DNA from: an uncultured Gellertiella sp.
GTDB taxonomy: Bacteria > Pseudomonadota > Alphaproteobacteria > Rhizobiales > Rhizobiaceae
Assembly (NCBI RefSeq): GCF_963457605.1
Contig: NZ_OY735139.1
Span: 1,488,001 to 1,552,000, forward strand
DNA length: 64,000 nt
Direction of reading: 5' to 3'
In this document: piece by piece, positions 10,003 through 19,143 of the stretch
Numbering within the stretch: the first letter of the stretch is position 1
How the letters are laid out: each line of letters begins with the position of its first letter
Program-made: the position numbers and the translations under genes
Notes under the pieces: generated by a model
Seen by the model: the letters and a program-made list of their open reading frames with translations, nothing else
Told to the model about the DNA's origin: nothing
Databases searched by the model: none

Positions 10003-10017
10003 TTGATTTAATCAATC
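10003..10017. promoter_or_regulatory. Short perfect palindrome between GNAT operon and ftsK paralogue
   Basis: ATTGAT and ATCAAT arms with a 3-bp spacer TTA, in a locally AT-rich stretch of the 281-bp divergent intergenic region (9898-10178). Looks like a repressor operator. The spacer is one base too short for an FNR/FixK box. Confidence 0.35.
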
Positions 10018-10178
10018 CGCGGATTGTTGCCCGTGCTTTTCCCGCGACGCGAAAAGCTCTCTCCCGCGACCAAAAATCCAGCTTGTCCGGAGCCCGTTCG
10101 CAAGGCGGTGTTAACGTTTATTTTCTATTGATGGAGTGTCTGGGAAAAGTGCTGTTTCGGTAAAGCGGTCGGGTTGCC

Positions 10179-12872
10179 ATGCGTCTTCCACGTACAAATT
10201 TCTTGAGTTCTGGCAATGGTTTAGGAGTAATGGACATCGAAAAGCGGGCGAATGACCTTGCCTGGCGGAAAGAGCCACGGCTGAAAGATGGCGAGCATGT
10301 CCAGGCGACAGGCGCGGGTGCGCGCAGTGCCGACGAAATTGCAGCGAGTGAAATCGAGGGGCGGGATGCGCTTCCGGTCTGGCAAAACGCCTTTACGCTG
10401 AGCCCGAATGTGCGGTTCAGCCGGACGCCGGAGGCGGCGCTGACCCGCAAATCCGCAGCCGAAGCACCGGAAATTGCCGCACAGGCCGTGCCTCTGCCGC
10501 CGGAACCGGTGGCAGGGAGCGAACCGGAAAATCCACCATCCGCGCAGGTGCAGTCCATCGATCCGGCGCTGCCATTGCAGGCAAATTCCATCGGCCCGGA
10601 AACGCTGGAACATCACGCCGCAGGCATCAGGGCGATCACCTATCGGCTGCGGCAGGAATTTTCCGCCGCATCGCCCCGCCAGCCTCTCGCTGCCGCACCC
10701 ATGGCGGCCTCCCCGGTTCCAACCACCCCGGTGGTTTCTGCCACCCCGATGCGCCCTCACGAGATCGAGGCGGCCCTTGCATCGCTGGCACGGTCGACAT
10801 TTGCCGCCGCACCTGCAATGCCGCAACGCACCCCGCAACCGGCCGCGCCCTATGCCGCCTATCTCTCCGATCACGTGTTCTGGGAGGCGATGGGGGCTGG
10901 CGAAGGCGAGGATGATGGCGGCTTGGCCACTGCCGCACCCGTTTCCACCCGCCCGGCAGGTCCGGCGGCAATGGCTGCCATCCAGGCCATTGCCCCTTCG
11001 CCCGAGCCGCCCGCAGCGCCGAGCCCGATGACCCTGCCGGGCTTCGTGGCGAGGCCGCCTGCCGTGCAAATTCCGCCGACCGCACAGCCGGATGGCTGGA
11101 GCGTCACCGCGCTCTACCGGTCCGTCGACGTGCGCCCGGCACCCGCACCCGCACCCGCACCGATGATGATCGAGCCTGTCGAGGAAACGGCCATCGCAGC
11201 GGTGCCTGATCCGGCCACCCGGTCCCCGGAGACCGAACCTGCGATGCCGCAGCCCGCAAGCCGCCCGGCACGACCCGCGCCCATGCTGGTTGTCGACGGC
11301 GAATACGAGCTGCCGCCGGTCGATCTCCTCCAGGTGCCGCAGATCCAGGAGGCCGCCGCCATCACGCCGGAGGCGCTTGAGCAGAACGCCGGGCTGCTGG
11401 AAAGCGTGCTGGAGGATTTCGGCATCAAGGGAGAGATCATCGATGTGCGCCCCGGCCCCGTCGTCACGCTCTACGAATTCGAGCCCGCGCCGGGCGTCAA
11501 GTCGTCGCGGGTGATCGGGCTTTCCGACGATATCGCCCGCTCGATGTCGGCGCTGTCTGCCCGCGTCGCGGTCATTCCGGGCCGCAACGTCATCGGCATC
11601 GAACTGCCCAATCCGATCCGCGAAACCGTCTATTTCCGCGAACTGATCGAATCCGAGCCCTATACCCAGAGCCGCTTCCACCTGCCGGTCTGCCTCGGCA
11701 AGACCATCGGCGGCGAGCCGGTGATTGCCGAACTGTCGAAAATGCCGCATCTGCTGGTGGCAGGCACCACCGGTTCCGGCAAGTCGGTGGCGATCAACAC
11801 CATGATCCTGTCGCTGCTCTACCGGCTGAAGCCGGAGGAATGCCGGCTGATCATGGTCGATCCGAAGATGCTCGAACTCTCCGTCTATGACGGCATCCCG
11901 CATCTTTTGACCCCCGTCGTTACCGATCCCAAGAAGGCGGTGATGGCGCTGAAATGGGCGGTGCGCGAGATGGAAGACCGCTATCGCAAGATGTCGCGTC
12001 TCGGGGTGCGCAATATCGACGGCTACAATGCCCGGGCCGCCACCGCCCGCGCCAAGGGCGAGACGATCCTTTGCAGCGTCCAGACCGGCTTTGACCGCTC
12101 GACCGGCGAAATCGTCTATGAGCAGGAGGAAATGGACCTGACGGCCATGCCCTATATCGTCGTGATCGTCGACGAGATGGCCGACCTGATGATGGTGGCG
12201 GGCAAGGAGATCGAAGGTGCCATCCAGCGGCTTGCCCAGATGGCGCGGGCGGCAGGCATTCACCTGATCATGGCGACGCAGCGCCCCTCCGTCGATGTCA
12301 TCACCGGCACGATCAAGGCAAATTTCCCGACCCGGATCTCTTTCCAGGTCACCTCGAAGATCGACAGCCGCACCATCCTCGGCGAACCCGGTGCAGAACA
12401 CCTGCTCGGCCAGGGCGACATGCTGCATATGGTCGGCGGTGGTCGCATCGCGCGTGTCCACGGGCCTTTCGTTTCGGATTACGAGGTGGAAAAGGTCGTC
12501 GCGCATCTGAAGACGCAAGGCCGTCCGGAATATCTCGGCACGGTCACCGAGGATGCCGACGAGATCGAGGAGGTCCCGGAAGACGACGGTGCCGTCTTCG
12601 ACAAATCCGCCATGGCCGAGGAAGACAGCAACGACCTCTATGACAAGGCCGTCAAGCTGGTGATGCGCGACAAGAAATGCTCGACCTCCTATATCCAGCG
12701 CCGCCTTGCCATCGGCTACAACAAGGCCGCCTCACTGGTCGAGCGGATGGAAAAGGAAGGTCTGGTCGGCCCCGCCAACCATGTCGGCAAACGCACCATC
12801 ATCGCCGGTGGCCGTGACATCACGCCGCCGCGCGACATGCCTGAAGTGCCCGGTGCCGACAGCGACGACTGA
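10179..12872 (+). CDS. ftsK: FtsK/SpoIIIE-family DNA translocase, paralogue lacking the membrane domain
   Basis: 897 residues. A proline/alanine-rich linker fills roughly residues 60-370 (including a PAPAPAPAP run), followed by alpha/beta motor domains: Walker [13 protein letters not shown] near residue 530, Walker [13 protein letters not shown] near 658, and the sequence [15 protein letters not shown]. The C-terminal gamma winged helix (about 815-885; [40 protein letters not shown]) would read KOPS-like polar sequences. No transmembrane segments occur at the N-terminus ([14 protein letters not shown]), unlike canonical FtsK. The sequence [19 protein letters not shown] near residue 70 matches what I know of the second rhizobial FtsK. 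Role in chromosome segregation is inferred. Confidence 0.9.
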   Translation: MRLPRTNFLSSGNGLGVMDIEKRANDLAWRKEPRLKDGEHVQATGAGARSADEIAASEIEGRDALPVWQNAFTLSPNVRFSRTPEAALTRKSAAEAPEIAAQAVPLPPEPVAGSEPENPPSAQVQSIDPALPLQANSIGPETLEHHAAGIRAITYRLRQEFSAASPRQPLAAAPMAASPVPTTPVVSATPMRPHEIEAALASLARSTFAAAPAMPQRTPQPAAPYAAYLSDHVFWEAMGAGEGEDDGGLATAAPVSTRPAGPAAMAAIQAIAPSPEPPAAPSPMTLPGFVARPPAVQIPPTAQPDGWSVTALYRSVDVRPAPAPAPAPMMIEPVEETAIAAVPDPATRSPETEPAMPQPASRPARPAPMLVVDGEYELPPVDLLQVPQIQEAAAITPEALEQNAGLLESVLEDFGIKGEIIDVRPGPVVTLYEFEPAPGVKSSRVIGLSDDIARSMSALSARVAVIPGRNVIGIELPNPIRETVYFRELIESEPYTQSRFHLPVCLGKTIGGEPVIAELSKMPHLLVAGTTGSGKSVAINTMILSLLYRLKPEECRLIMVDPKMLELSVYDGIPHLLTPVVTDPKKAVMALKWAVREMEDRYRKMSRLGVRNIDGYNARAATARAKGETILCSVQTGFDRSTGEIVYEQEEMDLTAMPYIVVIVDEMADLMMVAGKEIEGAIQRLAQMARAAGIHLIMATQRPSVDVITGTIKANFPTRISFQVTSKIDSRTILGEPGAEHLLGQGDMLHMVGGGRIARVHGPFVSDYEVEKVVAHLKTQGRPEYLGTVTEDADEIEEVPEDDGAVFDKSAMAEEDSNDLYDKAVKLVMRDKKCSTSYIQRRLAIGYNKAASLVERMEKEGLVGPANHVGKRTIIAGGRDITPPRDMPEVPGADSDD

Positions 12873-12887
12873 TTGTCGCGATGATCA

Positions 12888-12907
12888 CCCGGCCCATCAG
12901 GGCCGGG
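12888..12907 (+). terminator. GC-rich hairpin after ftsK paralogue
   Basis: CCCGGCCC (12888-12895), loop ATCA, GGGCCGGG (12900-12907): an 8-bp perfect stem 15 bp after the ftsK stop codon. There is no U-tract, so termination efficiency is uncertain. The 3' arm is repeated in the following tandem repeat, offering alternative pairings. Confidence 0.4.
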
Positions 12908-12960
12908 GGACCATCAGGGCCGGGGGACCATCAGGGCCGGGGGACCATCAGGGCCGGGGG
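12893..12960. repeat. Tandem repeat, four copies of a 17-bp unit
   Basis: Units at 12893-12909, 12910-12926, 12927-12943 and 12944-12960, consensus ACCATCAGGGCCGGGGG; the first copy differs at one base (C for A). The last copy contains the stop codon (12948-12950) of the minus-strand YvcK/CofD-like gene. Confidence 0.95.
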
Positions 12961-14114
12961 ACCGCCCGTTCGGACAGGATTGCAAACAGCTGGCTGGCAA
13001 TTGCCTCGCCATCATGGGTGCCCCGGTTCCAGGCATCCTCGTTTTCCCGCACCACCGGCTTGCAGCCAATCGCAGCTGAGGCCTCGTCAAGCCCCTCATT
13101 GCCGAGATAGGCAAAGGCCCCGACGGTCTTTTCGAACGGAAACAGCTCCCGGTTGGCAATCACATGGGTAAGCGAGGCCTGTTCCCGCCCGCCCTCGGCG
13201 CGCCACACCGCATCGAAGCGCCGGATGATGTCGGCAAGGCCGAGCCCCACCGTTTCCCGGCATTGCAGGATATTGCCGATGAAGACGCGGGACGCCCGGT
13301 GGTTGGCGTCGACAGCGGCGACCAGTCCCTGCACCGAGAGATGCGGCAGAATGCTCGAATAGAAACTGCCCGGCCCGAAGATGATGCAATCGGCCTCGCT
13401 GATCGCTTCGAGCACCGCCTCGTTTGCCGGTGCCTTTCCGCCCTCGGCAGATTTCAGGGTGACACGGGCAATGCCGCTCGCCGCATCCTCGGGGGCAAGC
13501 ATGGTGACGAGGTGCTGTCTTTCGATGCGCTTGCCGGAATTCAGCACCGCCACCAGATCCGAACCGTTTGCTGTCGAGGACGGCCAGACGCTGCCCTCGA
13601 TGCCGCAGAGTTTTCGGAACACGAAGATCGCGGTGTTGATGTCGCGGTTATGGGCGAGATAGGCACCCGTCAGGATGAAATTGCCGATGCTGCCGTTTCG
13701 GAAATTGAAATCGGCGGGAATATGGGCCCTGAAGGTCTGGAGATAGTTCAGCACCGCGCCGCGCAGGCCCGGCTCCATCCGGCCAAGCAGCGGGTGGCGG
13801 CCACCGGCATAATAATCGAATTCGTGTGCCGCCTCCTCGAGACCCAGATTTTCCGAAATCCGGGAATTGCAGATCTTCACCACTTCGCCGGACGAGCCCT
13901 CGCCATGCGCCATGGTCATCAGCGCCTGCCGGATATCGCCAATCGACAGGAAATTGCTGAAGGCGTCGCGCAGCACTTTCGAACTGCCGCCACTGTCCCA
14001 GCTCGGCACCACCCGGGTGATGGCGACCGGATGCCCGGCAAGGGCGATATTGATCGACCGGCAGGCGCTGCCGCCGGAAAACATCACGATCCTGGGCTTG
14101 GAGGCAGCGGACAT
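12948..14114 (-). CDS. YvcK/CofD-like family protein (2-phospho-L-lactate transferase fold)
   Basis: 388 residues. The N-terminal MFSGGSACRSINIAL nucleotide-binding loop, TRVVPSWDSGGSSKVLRDAF and GDIRQALMTMAHGE are hallmarks of the CofD/YvcK fold, and IIFGPGSFYSSILPHL is the second conserved loop. YvcK proteins bind UDP-sugars and act in carbon-flux or cell-wall control; CofD makes coenzyme F420. No other F420 genes are present here, so a YvcK-like role is the better guess, but the exact subgroup is not resolved. The C-terminus (residues after about 380) is encoded by a 17-bp tandem repeat. It converges with the ftsK paralogue and is divergent from the Ogt gene. Confidence 0.8.
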   Translation of the reverse strand: MSAASKPRIVMFSGGSACRSINIALAGHPVAITRVVPSWDSGGSSKVLRDAFSNFLSIGDIRQALMTMAHGEGSSGEVVKICNSRISENLGLEEAAHEFDYYAGGRHPLLGRMEPGLRGAVLNYLQTFRAHIPADFNFRNGSIGNFILTGAYLAHNRDINTAIFVFRKLCGIEGSVWPSSTANGSDLVAVLNSGKRIERQHLVTMLAPEDAASGIARVTLKSAEGGKAPANEAVLEAISEADCIIFGPGSFYSSILPHLSVQGLVAAVDANHRASRVFIGNILQCRETVGLGLADIIRRFDAVWRAEGGREQASLTHVIANRELFPFEKTVGAFAYLGNEGLDEASAAIGCKPVVRENEDAWNRGTHDGEAIASQLFAILSERAVPRP

Positions 14115-14295
14115 TCAATGGCTTTCTCTGGATTTCCTGACTGTCGATTGTGCGGCAAGATGGCCGCCAATGCCATGCACTTTGACCGGAAACCCACAGG
14201 CTGGACGGCGGCAGGCGCTCCATCCGGCGAAAACCCGTCGCGCGGACATGAATTTTCCGGCAAGATGGCCGGGTGAGACAAGAGAAGTGCAAGGC

Positions 14296-14904
14296 ATGAG
14301 CGCTCCCGCGACACCACCCCATTACGCCCTGTTTGCAACCCCCCTCGGGCAATGCGGCATCGCGTGGCGTGACGGGGTGATCATCGCCTCGCAACTGCCC
14401 GAAGAGAATGACGAGATCACGGCTGCCCGCCTCTCCCGCCGCGCGGGCGGCGCACGTCCGGGGATGCCGCCGCCCCATGTCGCAACCGTGATTGCCGCGA
14501 TCCAGCGCCTGCTTTCCGGCGAGCGGGATCAGGACGGCAAGCTGCCCGATCTTTGCGATATCAAGCTCGACATGGGCGGGCTCGAACCGCTGGCGGCCCG
14601 CATTCTGGAGGAGACCCGAAAGGTTCTGCCCGGCCAGACGCGCCGCTACGGCGAGATTGCGGTGGATCTCGGCAACCGGCAACTGGCGCAGGCCGTCGGC
14701 CAGGCGCTCGGCCACAATCCGTTTCCGGTCCTCGTTCCCTGTCACCGGGTGGTGGGGGCAAATGGCCGGCTTACCGGTTTTTCGGCAGGCGGCGGCATCG
14801 GGACCAAGATGCGGATGCTCGAGATCGAAGGCGCGCGGCTGGCCGAGCCCCCGACCCTGTTCGACACGCTGCCGCTTTCGGTCAAGCCGCCCCGCCGCTC
14901 CTGA
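14296..14904 (+). CDS. Methylated-DNA--[protein]-cysteine S-methyltransferase (Ogt/MGMT family)
   Basis: 202 residues. Direct-reversal DNA repair: the alkyl group of O6-alkylguanine is moved to the active-site Cys. The acceptor site is seen as PFPVLVPCHRVVGANG (Cys near residue 152), preceded by TRRYGEIAVDLGNRQLAQAVG, where the Arg finger and helix-turn-helix lie. The N-terminal domain is less conserved. Start at 14296 (MSAPATPPHYALF) fits the family; the frame stays open far upstream over the other-strand gene. The stop is 10 bp from the convergent MFS gene. Confidence 0.88.
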   Translation: MSAPATPPHYALFATPLGQCGIAWRDGVIIASQLPEENDEITAARLSRRAGGARPGMPPPHVATVIAAIQRLLSGERDQDGKLPDLCDIKLDMGGLEPLAARILEETRKVLPGQTRRYGEIAVDLGNRQLAQAVGQALGHNPFPVLVPCHRVVGANGRLTGFSAGGGIGTKMRMLEIEGARLAEPPTLFDTLPLSVKPPRRS

Positions 14905-14914
14905 ACCGCACCTG

Positions 14915-16117
14915 TCAGGCGTGGCGGCCGGGAAGCTTCGGCAGCAGCACGGTTAAAAGCCCGAGCAGCGGCATGTAGGAACAGATCCGGTAGACGAACT
15001 GGATGCCCTCACGGTCAGCAAAAAGCCCGAGCACCGCTGCTCCAATGCCGCCGAACCCGAAGGCAAAGCCGAAGAACATGCCAGCGATCAGCCCCACCCG
15101 TCCCGGCACCAGTTCCTGGGCGAAGACGACGATGGCCGAAAAGGCGGAGGAAAACACGAAGCCGATCACGATCACCAGCACCGCCGTCCATTGAAGATTG
15201 GCATAGGGCAACAGCAGCGCGAAGGGGATGACGCCGAGGATCGAGAACCAGATGACGAAACGCGCCCCGAACCGGTCGCCAATCGGCCCGCCGAGGAGCA
15301 CGCCCGCCGCCGAGGCACCGAGAAACAGGAACAGCATCAGCTGCGCATCACGGATGCCGATGCCGAACTTGTCGATGGCAAAGAAGGTGAAATAGCTGGA
15401 AATGCTGGCGAGATAGGCATTCTTGGTCGCCGTCAGCACCACCAGAATGAGAAGTGTCCAGATCACCTGGCTGCGCGGTAGGGGCAGCGCCCGGCTCTCA
15501 GTCTTGCGCCCCGCCGACGCCCGGCGATGGCGGGCATACCAGACGCTGACAAAGGACAGGATGACGAAGCCGGTGAGCGCAATCGCCGAAAACCAGCCGA
15601 GACTGCCCTGGCCATGCGGTATGACGATGAAGGCCGCCAGCAGCGGCCCGATGGCCGTGCCGGTATTGCCGCCGACCTGAAACAGCGACTGGGCAAGGCC
15701 ATGCCGTCCGCCCGACGCCAGCCGCGCAATGCGGGAGGCTTCCGGATGGAAGATCGCCGACCCTACGCCGATCAGGCAGGCACCGGCGACAAGCGCATGA
15801 AAATGTCCGGCATGGGCGAGCGTGAGCAGCCCGGCGCAGGTCGACAGCATCGCCACCGGCAGTGAAAACGGCATTGGCCAGCGATCGGTGATGACGCCCA
15901 CAGCCGGTTGCAGCAGCGATGCGGTGACCTGGAAGGCAAAGGTCAAAAGGCCGATCTCGACGAAATCCAGCGCATAATTGGCCTTCAGCATCGGATAGAT
16001 CGAGGTCAGCAGCGATTGCATGATGTCGTTCAGCATGTGGCAGAAACCGGCCGCCACGATGATCGGAATTGCCGCCCGTTGCGGGCTGATGGCAGTATTG
16101 GCGGCGGTGATGGTCAT
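14915..16117 (-). CDS. MFS transporter, fosmidomycin-resistance (Fsr) type
   Basis: 400 residues with about 12 hydrophobic segments. AAGFCHMLNDIMQSLLTSIYPMLK near the N-terminus is the characteristic Fsr-family opening, followed by GLLTFAFQVTASLLQPAVGV and DRWPMPF (motif A region). Fsr proteins export small drugs by proton antiport; the natural substrate is unknown. Start at 16117 (MTITAANTAIS) is preceded by GGAGCGAG; the frame is open 26 codons upstream. An AraC-type regulator is encoded divergently 152 bp away and probably controls it. Confidence 0.88.
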   Translation of the reverse strand: MTITAANTAISPQRAAIPIIVAAGFCHMLNDIMQSLLTSIYPMLKANYALDFVEIGLLTFAFQVTASLLQPAVGVITDRWPMPFSLPVAMLSTCAGLLTLAHAGHFHALVAGACLIGVGSAIFHPEASRIARLASGGRHGLAQSLFQVGGNTGTAIGPLLAAFIVIPHGQGSLGWFSAIALTGFVILSFVSVWYARHRRASAGRKTESRALPLPRSQVIWTLLILVVLTATKNAYLASISSYFTFFAIDKFGIGIRDAQLMLFLFLGASAAGVLLGGPIGDRFGARFVIWFSILGVIPFALLLPYANLQWTAVLVIVIGFVFSSAFSAIVVFAQELVPGRVGLIAGMFFGFAFGFGGIGAAVLGLFADREGIQFVYRICSYMPLLGLLTVLLPKLPGRHA

Positions 16118-16269
16118 GGGTCTCGCTCCGGGAGAGGGTCTGTCCGCACGCATCAGCCAGCGGTCAGGAGGCGATGGCGACTTGCGGTTTGTCATGCACC
16201 TTCAGCACTACCGGAGTTGCGACTGGCCTGCTTTTGTGCTCTGGTCTAGTTCTTTCGAGATTGGGCCAA

Positions 16270-17085
16270 ATGCGGACTATCGACCTCACCGCGCCGGGCA
16301 GTGACGGCGACCTCAAGCACGAACAGAGCCTGTCCTGGATCGACGGGGCGAATGAACCGCTGCTGGCCCTTGGCCGGATCTACCCTGCGGGCTTCACGGT
16401 GCCCGCCCATTCCCACAACAAGGTGCAGCTCTGGTATGCCCGCCGCGGCGTGGTGCTGGTGATGACGGCAGAGGGACGCTGGATGATCCCGCCCGGCCAT
16501 GGCCTGGTCATTCCGGCGGGGCTCGACCATTCGACCGAAATGATCAGCGAGGTCGACATGCATTCCATCTATGTCGGCCCGGGCCAGGCCGGTCCCGACA
16601 GGCCCCGGGTGGTGGAGGTGACGGCGCTTGCCAGCAGCCTGATTGCCGAACTTGTCCGCATCGAGGAAAAGCCGATGTCACCGCGCCGCGCCCGGCTGGT
16701 CACCGACCTGCTGCTGGAGGAAGTGGCCGTCCTGCCCGAACGACCGCTCGGCCTGCCTTTCCCGAGGGACGCGCGCCTTGCCCGGCTCTGCAGGCGGTTC
16801 CTGAAGGCCCCCTCCGCCACCATCGGCATCGACGACTGGGCGGCAACACTCGGTATGAGCCGACGCTCCTTTACGCGGTTCTTCAGGGCCGAAACCGGCG
16901 TAAGCTTCGTCACCTGGCGGCAGCAGGCCTGCATCTTCGCCTCGCTGCCAAGGCTTGCCGACGGCGAACCGGTGACCAATGTCGCGCTCGATGCAGGCTA
17001 TGAAAACGTCGCCGCCTTCACCACCATGTTCCGCCGCATGCTCGGCAGCGCGCCAAGTACCTATCTGAAGACCCGGGCGATGTGA
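16270..17085 (+). CDS. AraC-family transcriptional regulator with cupin sensor domain
   Basis: 271 residues. The N-terminal cupin part contains PAHSHNKVQLWYARRGVVLV and PPGHGLVIPAGLDHS, typical of the AraC ligand pocket. The C-terminal double HTH is at about residues 170-270: WAATLGMSRRSFTRFFRAET and VALDAGYENVAAFTTMFRRM, then LGSAPSTYLK. Start ATG 16270 gives the expected length. It is divergent from the Fsr-like exporter, the usual layout for a regulator and its target. Confidence 0.92.
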   Translation: MRTIDLTAPGSDGDLKHEQSLSWIDGANEPLLALGRIYPAGFTVPAHSHNKVQLWYARRGVVLVMTAEGRWMIPPGHGLVIPAGLDHSTEMISEVDMHSIYVGPGQAGPDRPRVVEVTALASSLIAELVRIEEKPMSPRRARLVTDLLLEEVAVLPERPLGLPFPRDARLARLCRRFLKAPSATIGIDDWAATLGMSRRSFTRFFRAETGVSFVTWRQQACIFASLPRLADGEPVTNVALDAGYENVAAFTTMFRRMLGSAPSTYLKTRAM

Positions 17086-17129
17086 GAGGGTGAAACTGCC
17101 ACATCCATGCTTTCCGACCGGCCCTGTGG

Positions 17130-17438
17130 TCACGCGTCGGCTGAGGCGTGGGAGGGATCGACGCCCCGTTGCAGCTTGTCGAGAAACAAGGGCGCACTGG
17201 CGCCCGGATAGCACGCGGACAATTCACTGGCAGCATTCATCATCACCGGTTTGGATCCGGCAACAACGGCAAACATGAGCGGGAAAATCAGGAAGGGCAG
17301 TCGTTTGAAACGGGGCGGCAATGCGCCGCCGAGATCTGTGCATTCCCGAAGGGCTGAAGCGAGTTCGATGGACAGGTTGCCGAAAATGCCGAACCAGAAA
17401 TTGGTGGGGAGGCTGGTGAGCACGATCCAGACACTCAA
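17130..17438 (-). CDS. Small putative membrane protein, function unknown
   Basis: 102 residues with one clear hydrophobic stretch (FLIFPLMFAVVAGS, about residues 49-62) and a weaker N-terminal one. It would start with TTG at 17438, overlapping the stop of the upstream small gene (TTGA), an arrangement seen repeatedly in this window, which supports translation coupling. I do not recognise the family. It could be non-coding. Confidence 0.4.
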   Translation of the reverse strand: MSVWIVLTSLPTNFWFGIFGNLSIELASALRECTDLGGALPPRFKRLPFLIFPLMFAVVAGSKPVMMNAASELSACYPGASAPLFLDKLQRGVDPSHASADA

Positions 17439-17650
17439 GTGCGGTCTCTCATGGCACGACGGACATGACCATCACCCAGCCGCAGGAACCACAATTGCTG
17501 CCCGAGGCGGCGGATATTGACCGCCAGCCGTCCGGTCTCCCGATGATGCATCCGCAGCACCATCAACAGGATATTTGCTGCCAGCAGACAGAACATAAGC
17601 GTAAGGTAGCCAGCAAACATCAAGGCGAAAACGGGATTTTCATGCATCAT
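17435..17650 (-). CDS. Small single-span membrane protein, function unknown
   Basis: 71 residues: MMHENPVFALMFAGYLTLMF then CLLAANILLMVLR (one membrane span, about residues 8-33) and a basic C-terminal tail rich in Arg/His (HHRETGRLAVNIRRLGQQLW). ATG at 17650 is preceded by GGGAG at 5-bp spacing. It overlaps the next small gene by four bases. Family not recognised; the charge pattern supports inner-membrane insertion with the tail in the cytoplasm. Confidence 0.5.
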   Translation of the reverse strand: MMHENPVFALMFAGYLTLMFCLLAANILLMVLRMHHRETGRLAVNIRRLGQQLWFLRLGDGHVRRAMRDRT

Positions 17651-17778
17651 CGGTCTCCCGAGAGACGAGCAGATCCTGTCTCCCTGCCGGTTAGCTCTCG
17701 TAAGAGACACTGGTCGGATACCCGTTTATGCCCATTCGATATGGACTTGATACCACCGGAATAAACTGCATGAAAACT

Positions 17779-17811
17779 AATGTTCTACCCAATGCAACCA
17801 TTGGGAACATT
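17779..17811. terminator. Hairpin downstream of lysR gene
   Basis: AATGTTC-TAC-CCAATG pairs with CATTGGGAACATT around a CAAC loop; a 3-base bulge interrupts an otherwise perfect stem. It lies just after the LysR stop (17819, minus strand) and upstream of the small membrane-protein genes, so it could be a terminator or a protein-binding site. Confidence 0.4.
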
Positions 17812-17818
17812 GGTAGCC

Positions 17819-18730
17819 CTATTTCGCCACCGTCAGACTGGAGAGGGTCTCCCGGATGCGCGGGGTGGCAAAATCGAGGAAAAGGCGGACCTTGGCGGCG
17901 AGCAGGCGGCTGTGGGGATAGACGAGATGCACCGGCGCCGGTGGCAGGCAGAAGGGTTCGAGGACCAGTTCCAGCTTTTTCTCGCGGATCAGGTCGGCGA
18001 CCATGTAGGAAAGGGCAATGGTAATGCCCTCGCCATTGACGGCGGCGCGGATTGCGGTTGGCCCGTCGTTGATTTCCAGTTGCGGCGACAGCAGCACGCG
18101 GCCCGGCACCTCGCCATCCCGGAAGCGCCATTCGCGGTTGGGCATCAGGGCGGTAAAGGCGATGAAGGCGTGGTTCTTGAGATCGGCGGGTTTTTCCGGG
18201 CGACCGCATTCGTCCAAATAGGCGGGGCTGGCAACCAGAATGCGGCGTACCTCGCCCGACCGCCGCGCGACATAGCTGGAATCCGGCAGGTCACCGACCC
18301 GGACGGCAAGGTCGATGCCTTCTTCGACCAGATTGACCACCCGGTCGAGCAGCAGCACGCTGACCTTCATCCTCGGATAGGCTTTGAGGAAATCCCGGAC
18401 CACATCGGCAAGCACGGTGCGGCCCATGGTAACGGACGCCGTCACGGTCAGATGCCCCTGCGGCACCGCCACTTCCCCCGCCGCTTCCCGCTCGGCCATT
18501 TCCATTTCGCCGAGCAGCCGCCGCGCGCTTTCCAGAAACCGCATGCCGGATTCCGTCAGGCTGAGGCTGCGGGTGGTGCGGTTCAAAAGCCGGGTTCCGA
18601 GCCGGTCCTCCAGCGCCGCCACGGCGCGGGTGACGGCGGGGGGCGAAATGTTGAGCCGGTCGGCAGCGCGGGCAAAACTCCCGGCATCGGCCACCACGAC
18701 AAACACTTCCATCTGGTGCAGCCGGTCCAT
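17819..18730 (-). CDS. LysR-family transcriptional regulator
   Basis: 303 residues. The N-terminal winged HTH is MDRLHQMEVFVVVADAGSFA then RAADRLNISPPAVTRAVAAL and ALEDRLGTRLLNRTTRSLSL. The C-terminal periplasmic-binding-like effector domain includes VRVGDLPDSSYVARRSGEVR. ATG at 18730 is preferred because GAGGTGGGG lies 5-6 bp upstream; a GTG at 18742 is also in frame. Divergent from a 65-codon reading frame at 18831. Target genes unknown. Confidence 0.9.
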   Translation of the reverse strand: MDRLHQMEVFVVVADAGSFARAADRLNISPPAVTRAVAALEDRLGTRLLNRTTRSLSLTESGMRFLESARRLLGEMEMAEREAAGEVAVPQGHLTVTASVTMGRTVLADVVRDFLKAYPRMKVSVLLLDRVVNLVEEGIDLAVRVGDLPDSSYVARRSGEVRRILVASPAYLDECGRPEKPADLKNHAFIAFTALMPNREWRFRDGEVPGRVLLSPQLEINDGPTAIRAAVNGEGITIALSYMVADLIREKKLELVLEPFCLPPAPVHLVYPHSRLLAAKVRLFLDFATPRIRETLSSLTVAK

Positions 18731-18830
18731 TTTATTCCCCACCTCGCAACAATGACTTCCGCATTATGCGCATTCCGCCAGAAGATGGAACAGCCTATCG
18801 TCAGGGCATCAACCAGCAAAGGATAAAATC

Positions 18831-19028
18831 ATGCAGGATCTTGCAACGGAATTCCGCGCCTCGCGGCGCAATGCCTATCGCGATTGCGTCGAGAGGGCGA
18901 TGGCCGGACTTTATGACGGCCCGTGCGGCAGCGCGGCCTCTGCGGGAGGAAAAGGTGCAGGCAGCGGGCGCCATTCCTCCCTGCTGCGATCCCTGGTCTC
19001 GTTTCTGGGTTTTGCCGCGCCCCGATAG
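18831..19028 (+). CDS. Small hypothetical protein divergent from LysR gene
   Basis: 65 residues, start ATG 18831 with AAAGGA 8 bp upstream. The N-terminal half is charged (MQDLATEFRASRRNAYRDCV), the middle is Gly/Ser/Ala-rich, and the end is hydrophobic (LLRSLVSFLGF). No family recognised. Its good ribosome site and position divergent from a LysR regulator are the only support. Confidence 0.4.
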   Translation: MQDLATEFRASRRNAYRDCVERAMAGLYDGPCGSAASAGGKGAGSGRHSSLLRSLVSFLGFAAPR

Positions 19029-19143
19029 GCCTGCCCTGCCCTCACGCGAGGTCATAATGTCGTGAGTGCGCCTGCTCGGCCATTGCCGCATGCGCGACAA
19101 ACGCGCAATTGTAGACATAACTGACTTTCGAAGGAGACTGCCG

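Noticed and set aside
10003-10017. FNR/FixK box
   Set aside because: The arms fit TTGAT / ATCAA but the spacer is 3 bp instead of the required 4.
12893-12960. CRISPR-like array
   Set aside because: The 17-bp units are directly adjacent with no spacers and no cas genes are present.
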